The notes beneath the pieces are model-generated. The model did no database searches. It worked only from the letters and a program-made list of their open reading frames with translations, and was not told the origin of the DNA. From positions 76,326 through 140,325 of the forward strand of contig NW_019776006.1 in the NCBI RefSeq assembly GCF_001039355.2: 64,000 nt of DNA, in the 5' to 3' direction. The DNA comes from Lingula anatina (taxonomy: Eukaryota; Brachiopoda; Lingulata; Lingulida; Lingulidae). Both the position numbers and the translations under genes were made by a program. Of this stretch, positions 47,661 to 60,163 are shown piece by piece; position 1 is the first letter of the stretch; each line of letters starts with the position of its first letter.

Positions 47661-50600
47661 AAAGTAAAGGAGCCATAAGTCCTATCATGTTGGTAATTCT
47701 CCATTATATTCACTAAAGGAGCCATAAGTCCTATCATGTTGGTAATTCTCCATTATATTCACTTTGGGGAATGAGCAAGTTTCACAATTAACTGTACAGA
47801 ACTACAGATGAGAAATTAACACATGCCTTGATGACGTCCAGAATCAGTTACTGTAATAGTGTCTTTTTTTGGTGTAAGTCAAAATCTATGTACTAAATTG
47901 CACATTATCCAAAACTCCAGAAACAGGCTAGTTACAAAAGTGAAAAGTGATAATGAGAAACACATAACAGCTGCCTTAGTTAAAAGCACTCCACTGACTG
48001 TCTGTTGGACATAAAGAATTACTTAAAGTTAAACATATAATTTATAAAGCTGCTGTATAGAAGAAACTAAATGATGTTTTTGTATTATCGATAAAGCTTC
48101 TGTCTAGAAAAGACTAAATAATATTTATTGTATAATTTTATAAAGCTGCTGTGTAGAAGAGCAACAATATTTTAGAAAATCTTCAACCACACCAACAGGG
48201 ATGGATTATTGGGAATTCCATTTTTAATAAATTACTTTAAGAACAAACCGTTTTAGAGAAAAAGAGCCATGGGATCAAAAGTTATGTAACCTTCCTATTC
48301 TCAGTATTTACCAACTCCTTACTCCCTCATTTCCAGCTTTGGTCCATCTCCACAGCTTTAATGTAATGTTTGGATTTTATGCCACCTTTAACAATGTCCA
48401 GCTTAAAATTAGATTTCCCTGCCACCAAACAATACAGTTCTGCACCACCATTTAAGAAATGGAGATATACTTGCAAGCAATACTGCAGTATAGCTATTTA
48501 TATTGAACCATAGTTGAAGCATCAAGGACCGCAGTAGGGTGTAGTAGAAAAAAAGACTTCAACGTTCACCCCTTATTTTAGGTCAGCTTTAGAGACTTCT
48601 TTGAATTTATGTACACACTTTATTATCCCAGGTTGTACATCAGATGACACGTCAAATGAAATTGGGGCATAATTAAGCCCAGTACCTGTGGTATATTTTA
48701 AGGGCACATTTGAGACTAAGAAAGAAGAGGTGTGTAGTTACACCTTGAACATACTATTTAGAGTGTACTTATTGTCTTGACATACAAAAAAAGATGAAAT
48801 GTCAAGATTCGGCTCCCACAGAAGGCACTCCCTTTCAATTACCTTGAATAACAGAACTTTGGTTAGTTTGTGAGCATTTGACTACATACATGTAACTATG
48901 CAGCGATTCTAATTTTTACAAAGTGTCTCTGAAGCAGAGTGACCTTATTTTTCAACACCAATCAAACTATTGTATTTCTATTATTCCAATTATTGACAGG
49001 CCCCACTAATCTTGATCTTTATTATAAACATAGACAACAGTTATGTCTGTGCACTGCAATGGAGGCTTCCTTAGCTTGGCTATAAGTCTTGGCCATAGGC
49101 CCACGGGTCATTATATGCACATCTTGATGCTAAATTTAAGTTATATTATTTGAAAACTTAGCATTTGCCCCCATAAAACCATTATTTCCATAATATATTT
49201 TTTTTTTTCAGTTGAAAGTTCTGCCCAAAGATCTGCAGTTATGTACTGACAGAGCCACAGGTGTAGATACCATGGGACAGTTCCAGTTTGGAGACTTGGT
49301 TCAACTAGAGTAAGCTATTATGTCTGGCATGTTACCGGAGAGATGTGGAAAAGGAGTGTTACAGTTAATGATACTCATTTTATTGCTTGCATAAAATTTT
49401 GAACCTGGTCTTGTAGCAACAATTTTTTAAAGTATTCTCTAGGATGTGCTGAGCTGAAGTTCTTGAAATGTTGAAAATCTGAAATAAATTCAGTTGAAAT
49501 GTGTGTATTCTTTCAGTCTTATGAATACTTAAAAAATTGAAATTTGAATGGAAATTGTCATGATGGTGAAAAGTATGAATGAAGAAAAGAAAAAACAGCT
49601 CTTTTTCTTGCATATTTCAGTCCTCAGACAGTTGCAGTCATTGTCCGGCTGGAAAAGGAGAGTTTCCAGGTCTTGAACATGCATGGCAAGGTCAGCTGTA
49701 TGCAAAGTACCTTATGGAGTTGTTTTAATGATCATGTAGATACAATGCTCTACTGATAAAGTTTGATCTAAACACAGCTAACTTTTCGAGTGTCTTTCTT
49801 TGTTGCTATATTTTTATCCGTTAATAAATATTTATCATTATGATTTGCAAGTAATTTATTGGTGAATAGCCTTCTCATAGTCTTAAATGGATGTAAGCTG
49901 TAGCTTACAGACGCAAAATGGTTCATATAACTTGTACCGTTCAAGGCACAGTGCTTGGTATCCACGCTTTCTTAAATCTTCCTCTTTTACTTGTAAATAA
50001 CTCAGTTTTTACTTTTTTATCTAAAAAGTTTATTACCTTCTAGTGCATTACAACTTGTTTAAAAATGGCCTTTGTATGCCTATTGAAAAAATGTGAAAAG
50101 CATGTAGCCATATAGATTACATAATGTGGGCCAAGTTAAGGGGAAATGGTCCTAAGAAAATCCATTTCAGGATATTTTTAATTTAAAGTAGAAACATTGA
50201 TGACTTAAGTACAAGGTTTTTTTAGGATGCCAGAAAAAATTCAATATCTGTAGCCACTGTATCTGTTTTATCTATTTTGATTTAAATATGAAATTCATTG
50301 GTTGATGTTTGTTGGATAATATATTGCCAAATATATGTAACATTGCTTTGTTTTGTTGTTTTTATCCCTCATATAACTTGATTTTGAAGGTGGTTCATGT
50401 AAAACACCAAGCTGTATCCAAGAGAAGGGATTCTACCAGAGCTGTTGCTTTGGATGCAGAGAATAACAATATCCAGGTCAAGGACATTGTCAAGGTCATT
50501 GATGGCCCCCATTCTGTAAGTAAAAAGTTCCATGGCCTGATGGCCCTTTATGTTCACTGTCTTGGAATCTATTGTGAAACACATTTATTTTCACACTGTT

Positions 50601-53600
50601 TTTTCTGAGCATCACTTGAATATTTGCTTTTGGTATTTCTTATGTGAAAGTAATACTGCTTTGTACATTTTTGAGAGTTCAGTCAAATTTATAAAAAGGA
50701 TCATTGGTACTATGTGTCGTGATCAACAAATTGATAGAAATATCACATTTCTAACATTGTTTACACATCACATTGTTATATAGAAATGTTTGACTCTGTT
50801 GTGATGTTAAAAAAAAGGATCCTTAAGTGTGGCTTATCGAAAGTTCCAATTTGTAGGGGCGTCAAGGTCAGATAAAGCACCTGTACCGTAGCTATGCATT
50901 CCTGTATTCTCGCATGATGACTGACAATGGAGGCATATTTGTGTGCAGGACCAGGCATTTAGTTCTGGCTGGAGGGTCCAAGGTATAGACCACATGAAGT
51001 ACAACTGAAACTAAAATTATGAATATCAGCAGGTTTACCATCAAAGACACAAAAGTAGAATTATTTAGTTTTCACCTCACATCCCATAGCTCTGAAACTG
51101 ATATGTATGTTGTAATATAGAGATGTTATCAAGTAAGAAATAAAATTGTTTTTGTATTTGGCTAAGTATCAAGTATTGAAGTTATTACACCATAATTCTA
51201 AATATCTGTATCATTCCCACAGCATGAGAAAGTATGAAATTGATACAGTTTTTACTTGTTTTCCCAGGTCACTTCCACAGGCCCCATGCTGGCAGGTTAT
51301 ATGTCTCCTCGCCTGTCCAGTCCTGCTCACCCCAGTGGTGGGGGTGGGGGTGCTGGGGGGCCAGGTGGCGCAGGGCGTGGCCGGGGAACCAGCAACAGGG
51401 ATAGGGGTCTCATTGGACAGACTGTCAGGATCATTCAGGGCTCATATAAAGGTAAGCTTTTTGAGGGGTTGATGGTATTTCGTGTATTTAATGAAGAGTC
51501 TACTTAATTTGAGAAAAGATGTTGTACATTGTTGAAATATGGGTTGAATACTGGTTGAGATATATGAATGTAAACAAATGATGTCAGTTTTCTCTTTAAG
51601 ATGCACCTGTGATGTAGTATGTTAAAGTGATTCCTATAAGTGCAAGTGCCTGTGAAATTCTCCAGATATTGAATTTGATGACTAAAAACATATATTCTTA
51701 TAAACACCTAAAAGTAGACTTTAAGTTCTACAAGAGATAAAGTTCTTAACATGACAGAAGGATTCCCTGATGGAGGTTTTATATTTTCAGGCCACTTTGT
51801 CAGTATCATTCGTGTACTATACTGTCATTGAACAAACTTTTCATAAGTTTAACCTTTATTTTCACTTTTTAGGTTACATTGGTATCGTCAAGGATGCCAC
51901 AGATACTACTGCTAGAGTGGAGTTACATTCCAGCTGCAAAACTATCTCGGTGGATAAAACAAGAATACGTTCAGTTAGGTAAGCTCAGTTCAAGTTAAAA
52001 TAATTGAGGTTTGCTAATGTGAACTTAATTTAATCTTGTTCTTTCTTGAATTACTTTTGTCACATGTTCTCGCAACATTTGTTTAAGTTCAAGGAATTGT
52101 TTAAGTTCAAGGAATTGTTCAGAGAGCCTGAGTTCACGGGTGTTAGGTAAGGACATCTAACAAAAATGTAAATATCTAAATGAAATTTGATTTCCTGGAT
52201 AGCTAGGTCTTTTAGTACCCTAGGCTTTACAGCTTTAATACCCTGTATAAAATTTAATAAGATACATGAACAGTTCTGCATATAAGAAGAGTCATTGAAC
52301 AGTTTTGAATAATGTATGACTTTCTATTGTTAAGTGTGAAAATGGTTTGAAAAAGAAAATTGTAATTTGTAAACAAATAATTTTAAAATATTGTATTCGG
52401 CCAGCCTGTATTCCCCAGGATTTTGGCATGAAAAAAAAAATATATATATGTTATATAAATGCTGCCGACAGCATTTAGTTTTTCCAGATGTTCATTAAGA
52501 GTGTTAATGAAATACAGGCAACTTGGGAGGTTTCTGCATAAAGATCCAGGAAAGGAAACAAAAAAAAAAAATCTTTGAAACTTTGTGAAGACCTTCTCTA
52601 GACTTTGGCACCTTACTGCTAGTGCTAATAAATTAAAATACAATACCAAAATAGTGCTCAACATAGCAACTACAAATGCTTGTAAAGGTTTCATGAAAAC
52701 TGGTGCTTACCCGCCAAGTAACCTCCATTGCTAGGTGACAAATAACTAATAAAAAAAACATAAAATCTTTGATTATGAAATTTACTTATTGTATAAAATC
52801 AACAAGTTCATGATAATGTCATCTATTATGAATTCAAATGGTGATATGAATATTTTTTTTTGCAGTGATGGCCGTCCAGGTGGCGCTTCATCTTACACAC
52901 CCAGGACGCCAATGTACGGAAGTGGTGGCCAGACCCCCATGTATGGCTCACGTACACCCATGTATGGCTCTCAGACACCGCTCCATGATGGCAGCAGAAC
53001 CCCCCACTACGGCAGCCAGACCCCCTTACATGACGGTGGAGGAAGGACTCCTGCCTGGGATCCCACGCAGTCTAACACTCCTGCAAGGTGAGGAGTTGGA
53101 ATCACTGTGGAGGGAATGGTTTGTGAATGGGCACAGAATCTTAATATTTTGAACAGGAAAATAGCATTGGCTTAGCTGATATATAATCTAGCTGCCTGTC
53201 TGGATATATAAATTGTAATTATCATTTTTCTTTGAATATGCCATGGAGTTGGAAAGCCCTTCCTCACCTCTCTTGCAAACAAGAAGAAATTGCAGCCAGG
53301 AGCTGATATTTTCTCTCCATTAGTGTCACAGATTTCATGGAAGTGTTGTCAAATTTGTAATTATCTACAAATGTTTTATGGCCACTTTTCTATTGATTTT
53401 TTAATAAAACAACAAAATTCTTTTGCACTGTCCCTTAAGGTATTTTAACCTAGTCTGAAAATATGTTTATTAAACAAATGTTTTTATTAAAATTATTTAA
53501 GATGTTTCCAATAATTTTTTTCATAAGCAGCCTTGATTGAAAAAAATTTAAAAAATGCATAAAACTTTGATGCATGTTTTTTAATAGTGCTCAAAAGGAC

Positions 53601-56136
53601 AAATTTTCAGAATATCATTTTATGCCCAATGTTTATGTGTATTCTTGTCAAACATTTGTAGCTCAAAATTGACCCATTGGTATTTTTGTAGCAATAAAAT
53701 GGAAGATATTTCACATCATTTCAGTTGAAAGTGAATAGATGACTTCTCTTTTTGTTCAGGGCCAACGACTTTGAGTACAACTTCGATGAAGCATCCCCAT
53801 CCCCTGCTGGTGTGGATTATGGCACGCCTAACCCTGCCACCCCTGGGTATTCTGCTGACACCCCCAGTCCTGCAGGAGGGCCATACACCCCGCAGACCCC
53901 AGGGAGCAGTTACTCCTACCAATCCTCACCTTCTCCTGGAGGGTACACACGTAAGATGCATAGCAACTTGTACATTTTAGACTAATAAAAATAGAAAAGA
54001 CTGATAGAACTGAGATTCACGTTATAAAAATTACATTACATATTATTAAAGCATTTTTTTCAATTACAGCTATCTGAATTGTGCATGTTAAAGCAAACAT
54101 ATATTGAATCATGTGTATTGTATGCTTATGAAAAGCAAGAAAAATCAATCATTCATTTTACAAAGGTATGTGAGGAATTCAATTCAGATTTTAGTTTTAA
54201 TAGATCTGTGAGGTAAATATTGATATAATTTCTGACCAGTATTTGTTGGGTCTATCAATTCCAGCAAGCCCTGGAGGATACATCCCCACCCCGAGTCCTC
54301 AGGGGTATGGCAGTAACACACCATCCCCCTCTGGTTATGGTAGCACCCCATCACCCATGGGGTACAGTCCTATGACCCCCGGGGCACCATACACACCACA
54401 GACACCTGGAACAGGTAAAACTACAGGATATATGATTGAACAATTGAATTCTATTACTCTATTCTATCAATCTGTTGTAAGAAAGAAAGAGATCTTTGAA
54501 GACAGCCTCACTTATAATTTTTTTCAGTAATCTCCTTTAGTTTCTACTCACATTCAGTATAAAAAATGATAGCCCTTTGCTTTTTTATATTATGAAAAAA
54601 GAATAGTACTGTGCAATTTGATTATCCCCTTTTGTGTCTAGCTGCGTCATAAAATAGTTAACTTAAAAACCTCTAATCAAATAAAGCCCCAGACAGATTT
54701 TGAATGGCTTTAACTTTCCTTTAATTTGACTGCAGAGATTTACATGAGGCTTCAGCTAATATGCTAGACTGGAGATTTAAACTAAAAAAAAGGGGGGGCT
54801 GTAAAGTAACTTCATTGGACAGTAATTCATGAAAGTGCAGTATTTATGTATGCCAACCCTATAAGAGACCCTTATATGTTGCACTTCCATTATATAATGT
54901 CTAAATATATTTGCCTAAAAAAAGTGGAATCAGCGGAATTAAGCTCTCATCATCTAGCCTTGGATGCATGAAGAAGGTGTATGCAGGGATGATGATATTA
55001 GTTTATTGTTCCAGGCATGGAGCATGGTGCCGCAGACTGGCATACCACTGACATAGAGACGAGAATCAAAGACACCCACGATGATCCTAACCTGATCCAC
55101 CAGATAGGCGTCATAAGGGGAATCTCGGTAAGAACATGTGATGGGATGGTGATGATGTGAAACTGACATTTTGCATATTTTATAAAGATCTTTTTTGGTT
55201 ATCTTTTTTTTTTCTTCATTTTATTATTATTTTTTTTTAAGTAATGTGTTTTGAGCATCAGTGCTCCAGGCAATATTAGCTTTTGAATATGACTGCTTTA
55301 TTTGATCAAATTAACATCGATATCCCTGTGTACCAAAGGCAATACCAGGTTGCAATGCTAATGGTGCTAAGTGGATTATTTTTGATAAATTACATTAGTG
55401 ACTTTTAAAATCCACCTGATATATTTTCAAGACACAGCTTAGCAATTGTTCAGCTGAGTTAATTAAAAAGCAGTCATAAAAGGGTCATGTTTGCCATTAG
55501 TTACGTTAGCACTTAATAACTTGATCAAGTTAAATTAACAGCATGTATTGGCACTGTTCCAGGCTGGCATGTGCTCCCTGTTCTTACCTGAAGATGAGAA
55601 GGTGATCACAGTGTCCTGTGAACAGCTGGAACCAGTGGTACCCACTAAGGGGGACAGGGTGAGTTGAAGGAACATGATTTATGTGAGGGGGTTAATTTTT
55701 ATGTTATTTATTTATTGTTATTATTATTTGTGTGTGTGTGTGTGTGAGTGTGTGTGTGTGAAACATTGAAGATTTAAAAGTGAAGCATAAATTGCTACCT
55801 TTTAAAGACTTTTTTTTTTACCTTTTGTGTAAGTTATACATAATGTATCACATTTTTTCCTTTATGATCTTTCATAGGTACAGTTTGTAAGTTTGATGTA
55901 ATTTTAATCATTTTAAAAAGACTGGGTACTTTTGTATTGATTTAAAAGGTGTGGTGTTGCATTTTCCTGATAATGTAATATTTATTTCTCTACAGGTAAA
56001 AGTGATCATTGGTGAAGAAAGAGAGGCCTGTGGTCAGCTTCTGTCCATTGATGGCATGGAGGGAGTGGTCAAGACTGACCATGGAGACTTAAAAATGTTG
56101 CAGATGAGATGTCTTTGTAAGATGCCACCAGCCTGA
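41214..56136 (+). CDS. SUPT5H: SPT5, transcription elongation factor (DSIF large subunit)
   Basis: SPT5 with SPT4 forms DSIF, which clamps RNA polymerase II for pausing and processive elongation. Coding exons: 41214-41270, 41688-41819, 42020-42107, 42360-42501, 42799-42930, 43240-43339, 43666-43800, 44197-44313, 44611-44709, 45128-45192, 45414-45519, 45992-46067, 46500-46648, 47225-47380, 49212-49309, 49621-49690, 50390-50515, 50857-50982, 51268-51451, 51873-51978, 52866-53087, 53760-53950, 54265-54414, 55015-55127, 55563-55658, 55996-56136. All phases agree; 1058 aa (human 1087). Order: acidic N-terminus ([13 protein letters not shown]); NGN domain about 185-275 ([37 protein letters not shown]); KOW domains at about 286-330, 425-520, 540-575, 605-655 and 705-750; the phosphorylated CTR at about 757-945, with [10 protein letters not shown] and SPxGYxxTPSP repeats; a last KOW at 1012-1058. 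Intron 2 is GC-AG and intron 12 is U12-type. Confidence 0.98.
41820..42019 (+). other. GC-AG intron of SUPT5H
   Basis: Intron 2 begins GAG|GCAAGG and ends TTTCATAAG|GAG. GAG|GCAAGG is close to the accepted GC-donor consensus AG|GCAAGT. No GT donor nearby keeps the frame between DLDDDDE and EYDSEEYED, so the GC donor is required by the protein. Confidence 0.85.
44001..44052 (+). repeat. 26-bp tandem duplication in SUPT5H intron 7
   Basis: The unit from TTCAAATACATCAGC to TTGGACAATAG occurs twice in a row with no mismatch, which implies a recent duplication or an assembly stutter. Confidence 0.95.
46068..46499 (+). other. U12-type (minor) intron of SUPT5H
   Basis: The donor is C|GTATCCTTCA and the 3' end carries ATACCTTAACTCC, a strong U12 branch site, about 20 bases before the acceptor TTCCAG|AATCTCG. 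A nearer CCAG at 46484 would break the frame. The intron is 432 bases and lies between [11 protein letters not shown] and the [11 protein letters not shown] segment that starts the next KOW block. Confidence 0.88.
47665..47762 (+). repeat. 49-bp tandem duplication in SUPT5H intron 14
   Basis: Two identical 49-base units starting TAAAGGAGCCATAAGTCC, next to a poly(T) run of about 30 at 47625-47655. Identity is complete, so the event is recent or the region is misassembled. Confidence 0.95.
47815..48075 (+). mobile_element. Decayed CR1/Jockey-like LINE, reverse transcriptase C-terminus
   Basis: Translated on the plus strand the sequence reads [18 protein letters not shown], matching the HAFxTSRxDYCNSLL motif that follows the polymerase domain in CR1/Jockey-type retrotransposons. 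Further on, in the same frame with several stops, come [18 protein letters not shown] and FIKLLYRR, corresponding to the family's KLQxxQNxAAR, LHWLPVxxRI and FKxLLLxYK stretches. It is an inactive relic in SUPT5H intron 14 and may continue to about 48450. Confidence 0.7.
52866..54414 (+). other. SPT5 C-terminal repeat region (CTR) exons
   Basis: Three exons (52866-53087, 53760-53950, 54265-54414) encode the CTR. The first has repeats such as [20 protein letters not shown]; the second and third have [13 protein letters not shown] and [17 protein letters not shown]. In known animals the Thr and Ser residues here are substrates of P-TEFb/CDK9, and the repeat binds elongation and capping factors. 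The repeat number is lower than in human. Confidence 0.9.
55731..55760. repeat. (TG)n microsatellite
   Basis: About 14 TG units with one interruption, in the last SUPT5H intron. Confidence 0.85.
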
Positions 56137-57227
56137 AATGAGACTGGTTAAGTAAATCCAGAGACTTGTTGAGCTTTTACAACTGACTATACATAAAATT
56201 TATTCCCTGCAAGTGCTGCAAGCCCAAAAATAAAAACACACATATATACAAGGGAAGTCACCTTTCCATAATCCCATGGGGAAAAGGACATGAGATTACT
56301 ACTCTGACTTTGAATTAGATTCTGCAAAAATTCACCAGCTTGTGCTCTAAGTAGAACATATTTTAATTATGAAGTCACAGTGTTGTTAACAGAATGACAC
56401 AAGTGAGGTTTTATTTTGTGTTAACCTGGGTTTGCATGCTTATGTAATAGACTCACACAGGAAAAGAATTTGACCATTTCACCTGCAGCCTAACACAGAA
56501 TGTGTTTGTAATGACATCCTATTCAGAAATTGTAAATGTATTTTGATTAGCTTTAGAGTAGTTTACAGGTTGATTGGATTTTTGAATGAGAAAAATGTGG
56601 AAACTGTTTTGTTGTCATTTACTGTTTTTGTAGTGTTCACTGACCATCACTTTTTGTAGCCCGAAAATAAGCGTATGAATGTCATTTTTGAACCACTTAT
56701 TTGGCTGAGGAAGCCATTTGGAAGTGACACTGTCAACCATTCTGAACGAATTTGATGGAAAATGCCTTGCTGTTATATTCATTTTATTTTTGTGTACTTT
56801 CACTGCTTATCATCTGCCAAAAGTACAAGAAAAATAGGAAGTGTTACATCAGTCATTATCAACTATGAACTTATGTATGAGAAGGATTTGAAGGACAAAT
56901 AAATGAAATGTAAAATAATTTTGGTCAACTGTGTAAATGCACCAATTGACTCCCAAATTGAACAGAGGCAGACCTCTAACATGACTTCCCTTTATATACG
57001 GCTATCAAGAGATAGCCGCAACCCTTTGAGCACTATAACACCAGCCTTTTTCTGAATTTGACCTCGAAAAATTGGTCAAAATGAAAGTCCTATCTGATTG
57101 TTTCGCAGGCAGTCATCGAACTTTAGGAATAAGGGTAGAACGTTTCACTGGTGATTTTTGCCCGATCAAGATATACACACCCTGAGCTTCAGAGCTAACT
57201 TGACACTAACCTTTTCACTGTAGCCTA
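56137..57227. other. SUPT5H 3' UTR and downstream region
   Basis: The SUPT5H 3' UTR probably ends just after the AATAAA at 56898-56903, about 760 bases past the stop. A small hairpin GGCTATC-AAGA-GATAGCC lies near 57000-57017. No other gene is seen. Confidence 0.55.
56898..56903 (+). promoter_or_regulatory. SUPT5H poly(A) signal AATAAA
   Basis: First canonical AATAAA in good context after the SUPT5H stop (ggacaAATAAAtgaaatg). Confidence 0.6.
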
Positions 57228-57464
57228 TCTCCATCGTGTCAAGTAACCTCTGACGAAAATAGTTTGACCTATTTTATATAAGCCAATCGAATCCATGTTT
57301 CAAAAATTTTCACCAAAGTTTGGTGAAAACGCTGATTGGTTGATCGTCAATCGGCAATCCTCGGCTGATTCCGCAAGCTCCATACTAACAACATAGTTAT
57401 TGTCGAGTGCGGAGACATCCGAGTAGTTTCGAGTGGTTCCGAGTGTTACTTGACACGATGGAGA
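57228..57464. mobile_element. TA-flanked inverted-repeat element (Tc1/mariner-like MITE by structure)
   Basis: TCTCCATCGTGTCAAGTAAC at 57228-57247 is repeated in perfect reverse complement at 57445-57464, and TA flanks both ends. The 237-bp interior holds the palindrome TTTCACCAAAGTTTGGTGAAAA, two CCAAT/ATTGG motifs and no coding frame. Short perfect inverted ends with a TA duplication fit a small Tc1/mariner-type element. A regulatory inverted repeat cannot be excluded. Confidence 0.65.
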
Positions 57465-57784
57465 TATGTATTTGTGTGTGTGTACGTGTCAAATGAGGAT
57501 CTTGTCATAGAATTTAGGACCCTCTTTAGCAGGAATTCCTGTACCTTTCACAGAATAGTTTTATTTCAATTTTTCCTAACGAAATAGGGGAGCGTATCAC
57601 AAAACGACAAGATTAACGATAAAGAGCACAGCATGCCCAATCTGAAATAGCGTTTAAGAAAGTTCAGACACTCCGCCGTAGATGACAACATTTTCTCTCT
57701 GTATTCAATTGCCGCTTCAAACATTCTACACTTCTATCCAGTCGATGTTCTTGGTCAACAGGCGTCTCCTAGCAGCTACACTTG

Positions 57785-58051
57785 GGCTTCGTTCACATGC
57801 AATGTCTATTTTCTAAATTCTATTTTCTATTCGCGCTATCTAATGATCACGGTCTGTGCACTGAATATCCCGCCGCGTAATTACTGGCAGCGCGAGCCAG
57901 TTACTTATAGTAACTTATAGTAACTTATAGTAACTGGCTCGCGCTGCCAGTAATTACGCGGCGGGATATTCAGTGCACAGACCGTGATCATAAGACATGC
58001 CGCAAATAGAAAATAGAATTTAGAAAATAGACATTGCATGTGAACGAAGCC
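57785..58051. mobile_element. Fold-back (palindromic) MITE, copy 2
   Basis: Second copy of the hairpin element at 37714-37970, here 267 bp. Its arms (GGCTTCGTTCACATGCAATG to CATTGCATGTGAACGAAGCC) are nearly perfectly complementary over about 120 bases. The centre carries three successive CTTATAGTAA units instead of about one. Flanks are TTG at the left and TTA at the right, an imperfect 3-bp duplication. It lies downstream of SUPT5H in noncoding DNA. Confidence 0.9.
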
Positions 58052-60123
58052 TTAGTCTTCGTATTGTCCAGTTTCCTTACCCGATGCGCTGCCTCTCAAC
58101 ATTAACTTGCTGTTCTCGTTTATCTTCTCCATCCCGAGTAGTGCGAGATTAATTAAAGGCAGTAATGGCAAACATGTACAATATACAGGTTGATTGCTAT
58201 TTAGCTAGTAAGGACAGACAAAATTGATAAGCAGGTTAACGAGCGTAGGCCACGTTGATCACACTTTGTTCGCAATTGAGATAAGAATAGTTCTACTCGC
58301 TTTCTCCTGTATTCTCGATAGATTGGCTGAAGTCCCAAGAAGTAGACCCCGCGTCGATAATTAGACTTATTGTAAGTCTATTCATTTTCTTATTCTAATT
58401 TTTAGACGAGAATTTTGGACAATTCACATTTTCTATTTTGTGCTGTGACATATGAGCTCTCAAAATTATTTCTCCTCCTGTAACAGGAACAGTTTATTTA
58501 TACATTGGTGACAAATGTTAAAGGTATACCCTGCCGTGCTCTCGCTTTATAGGCCTCCACGGCTTAAGTTTATCAATAGTTCGAGGCACAATTATTAAAA
58601 AGGAAATTGTACTGTGCCAAGCGACGAGACAATGATATTGCGTAATAAAAAAAAACACAAGTTATATAGCAGTGGATTTTTTTTATCCATTTATTTGTTT
58701 ATTAAAAAGTTAATAAGGGAAGTGGATGTCACAATTTATTTTTTATCAAACACAATAGTCATCAACGCGATGGTATCCAGAAAGTTTCATACTTACTTTG
58801 AATGATGTGTCACCTTTTAACTAATTTTCTTAACACCCACCCGCTTTTTTCATAACTGCCCTTATATCACACCGTTTTCCATGCTATACTTCATACGGAT
58901 TCGTTCACCGAAACAATTATCGATATGCGCCCACCAACGATATTTTGTATCACGAATTTCTGTACTGAATGTTTTCTACAAGTTCAGTATTTGCTTACCA
59001 GTATTGAAGTTTGCTGTCTTCTTGAATAAGAAAAATCAAAATATGCTGTTACAAGGGACATCATTGTTCACGTATTACAGTATTAGAAATAAAATTGTGC
59101 TTCAGCATGCGAAAAGGACCTCTTTGCAACCCCACAATTGAAAATATGTGCACTATTTGTTTTGATATTTATTTTTATGATATAACATTACGTAATTTTA
59201 ATTAATTTAACAATATTCAATGCTATATAATAACTAACACAATTCTTTACTACAGGGACCTTTCAATAAAAGCTGCCGCTATCGGCCAAATTTCGAACAC
59301 TATATTTGTGTTTGTCATTTACTTTCGCTCGGGGTTAATGAGGAAACATAAAGTATGATAGATCAGAAACGGTACGTGTACACTGCTTCGAATATTTTAT
59401 TATGATCGACCACATTCGTACATTTGTATAACAATAATAACCTTTCAATATTACAGTATGTCTTTATTCTTCATGTTCAGTTCGCCGCAAGGACAGTTTA
59501 TAAAATTTTGTTATCCTGGGTAGTATCTTTCAGTAGTCTTAAATTAGGAAACAATTACTTTTGAAAAGTGACTCTGCATCGCGTGCTGATGTTGCAAAAT
59601 TAACGAAAGGAAAAGGGAAGCCAATAGAATGCAATAGCCTTGGAGGCAATAACAGCCAAGACAATTTCCCTTGCACTGAGGCCACTTGAGTTTGCGTCAG
59701 TTCAGCACTGATATGGCAAGAGTAAAAGGGAGCAAAAGTTCACAAACCTATATCAGTTTCTATTTCACGGATTGTTTTGTTGGGCTTCGAAGTGTTAGTA
59801 ATTATTAGAACGCCCCTTCAATAAATGAAACCCGGAAGATATGTCATGGTAAATGAAAAAAGAAACGATATTCTAGAACTTTTGCAAATATCTGGAAGCC
59901 CAACCTTTATCTAAATCTAGGACCCATCAACTAACTTACGTGGCTAGAAGGAAAGAAATAACGATAAAAAGCCCCATTGCCCGCAAATCAATTAAGACCG
60001 ATAAACGGGGGAACGACCACTTTTGAAATGACGTGCGCATGAATTAACTTGGAATCATATGGGATAGCGATTGTGTTTTGTTTTTGATAGAGTAAAGGAA
60101 GCGCCGGTAGAAATATGATTTAC

Positions 60124-60125
<2 letters not shown>

Positions 60126-60161
<36 letters not shown>
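60126..60161. repeat. (TA)n microsatellite
   Basis: About 18 TA units without interruption in noncoding DNA. Confidence 0.9.

Positions 60162-60163
<2 letters not shown>

Noticed and set aside
48075-48700. Extension of the LINE relic to the rest of the intron
   Set aside because: Possible, but the translated similarity after about 48075 is too weak to claim.
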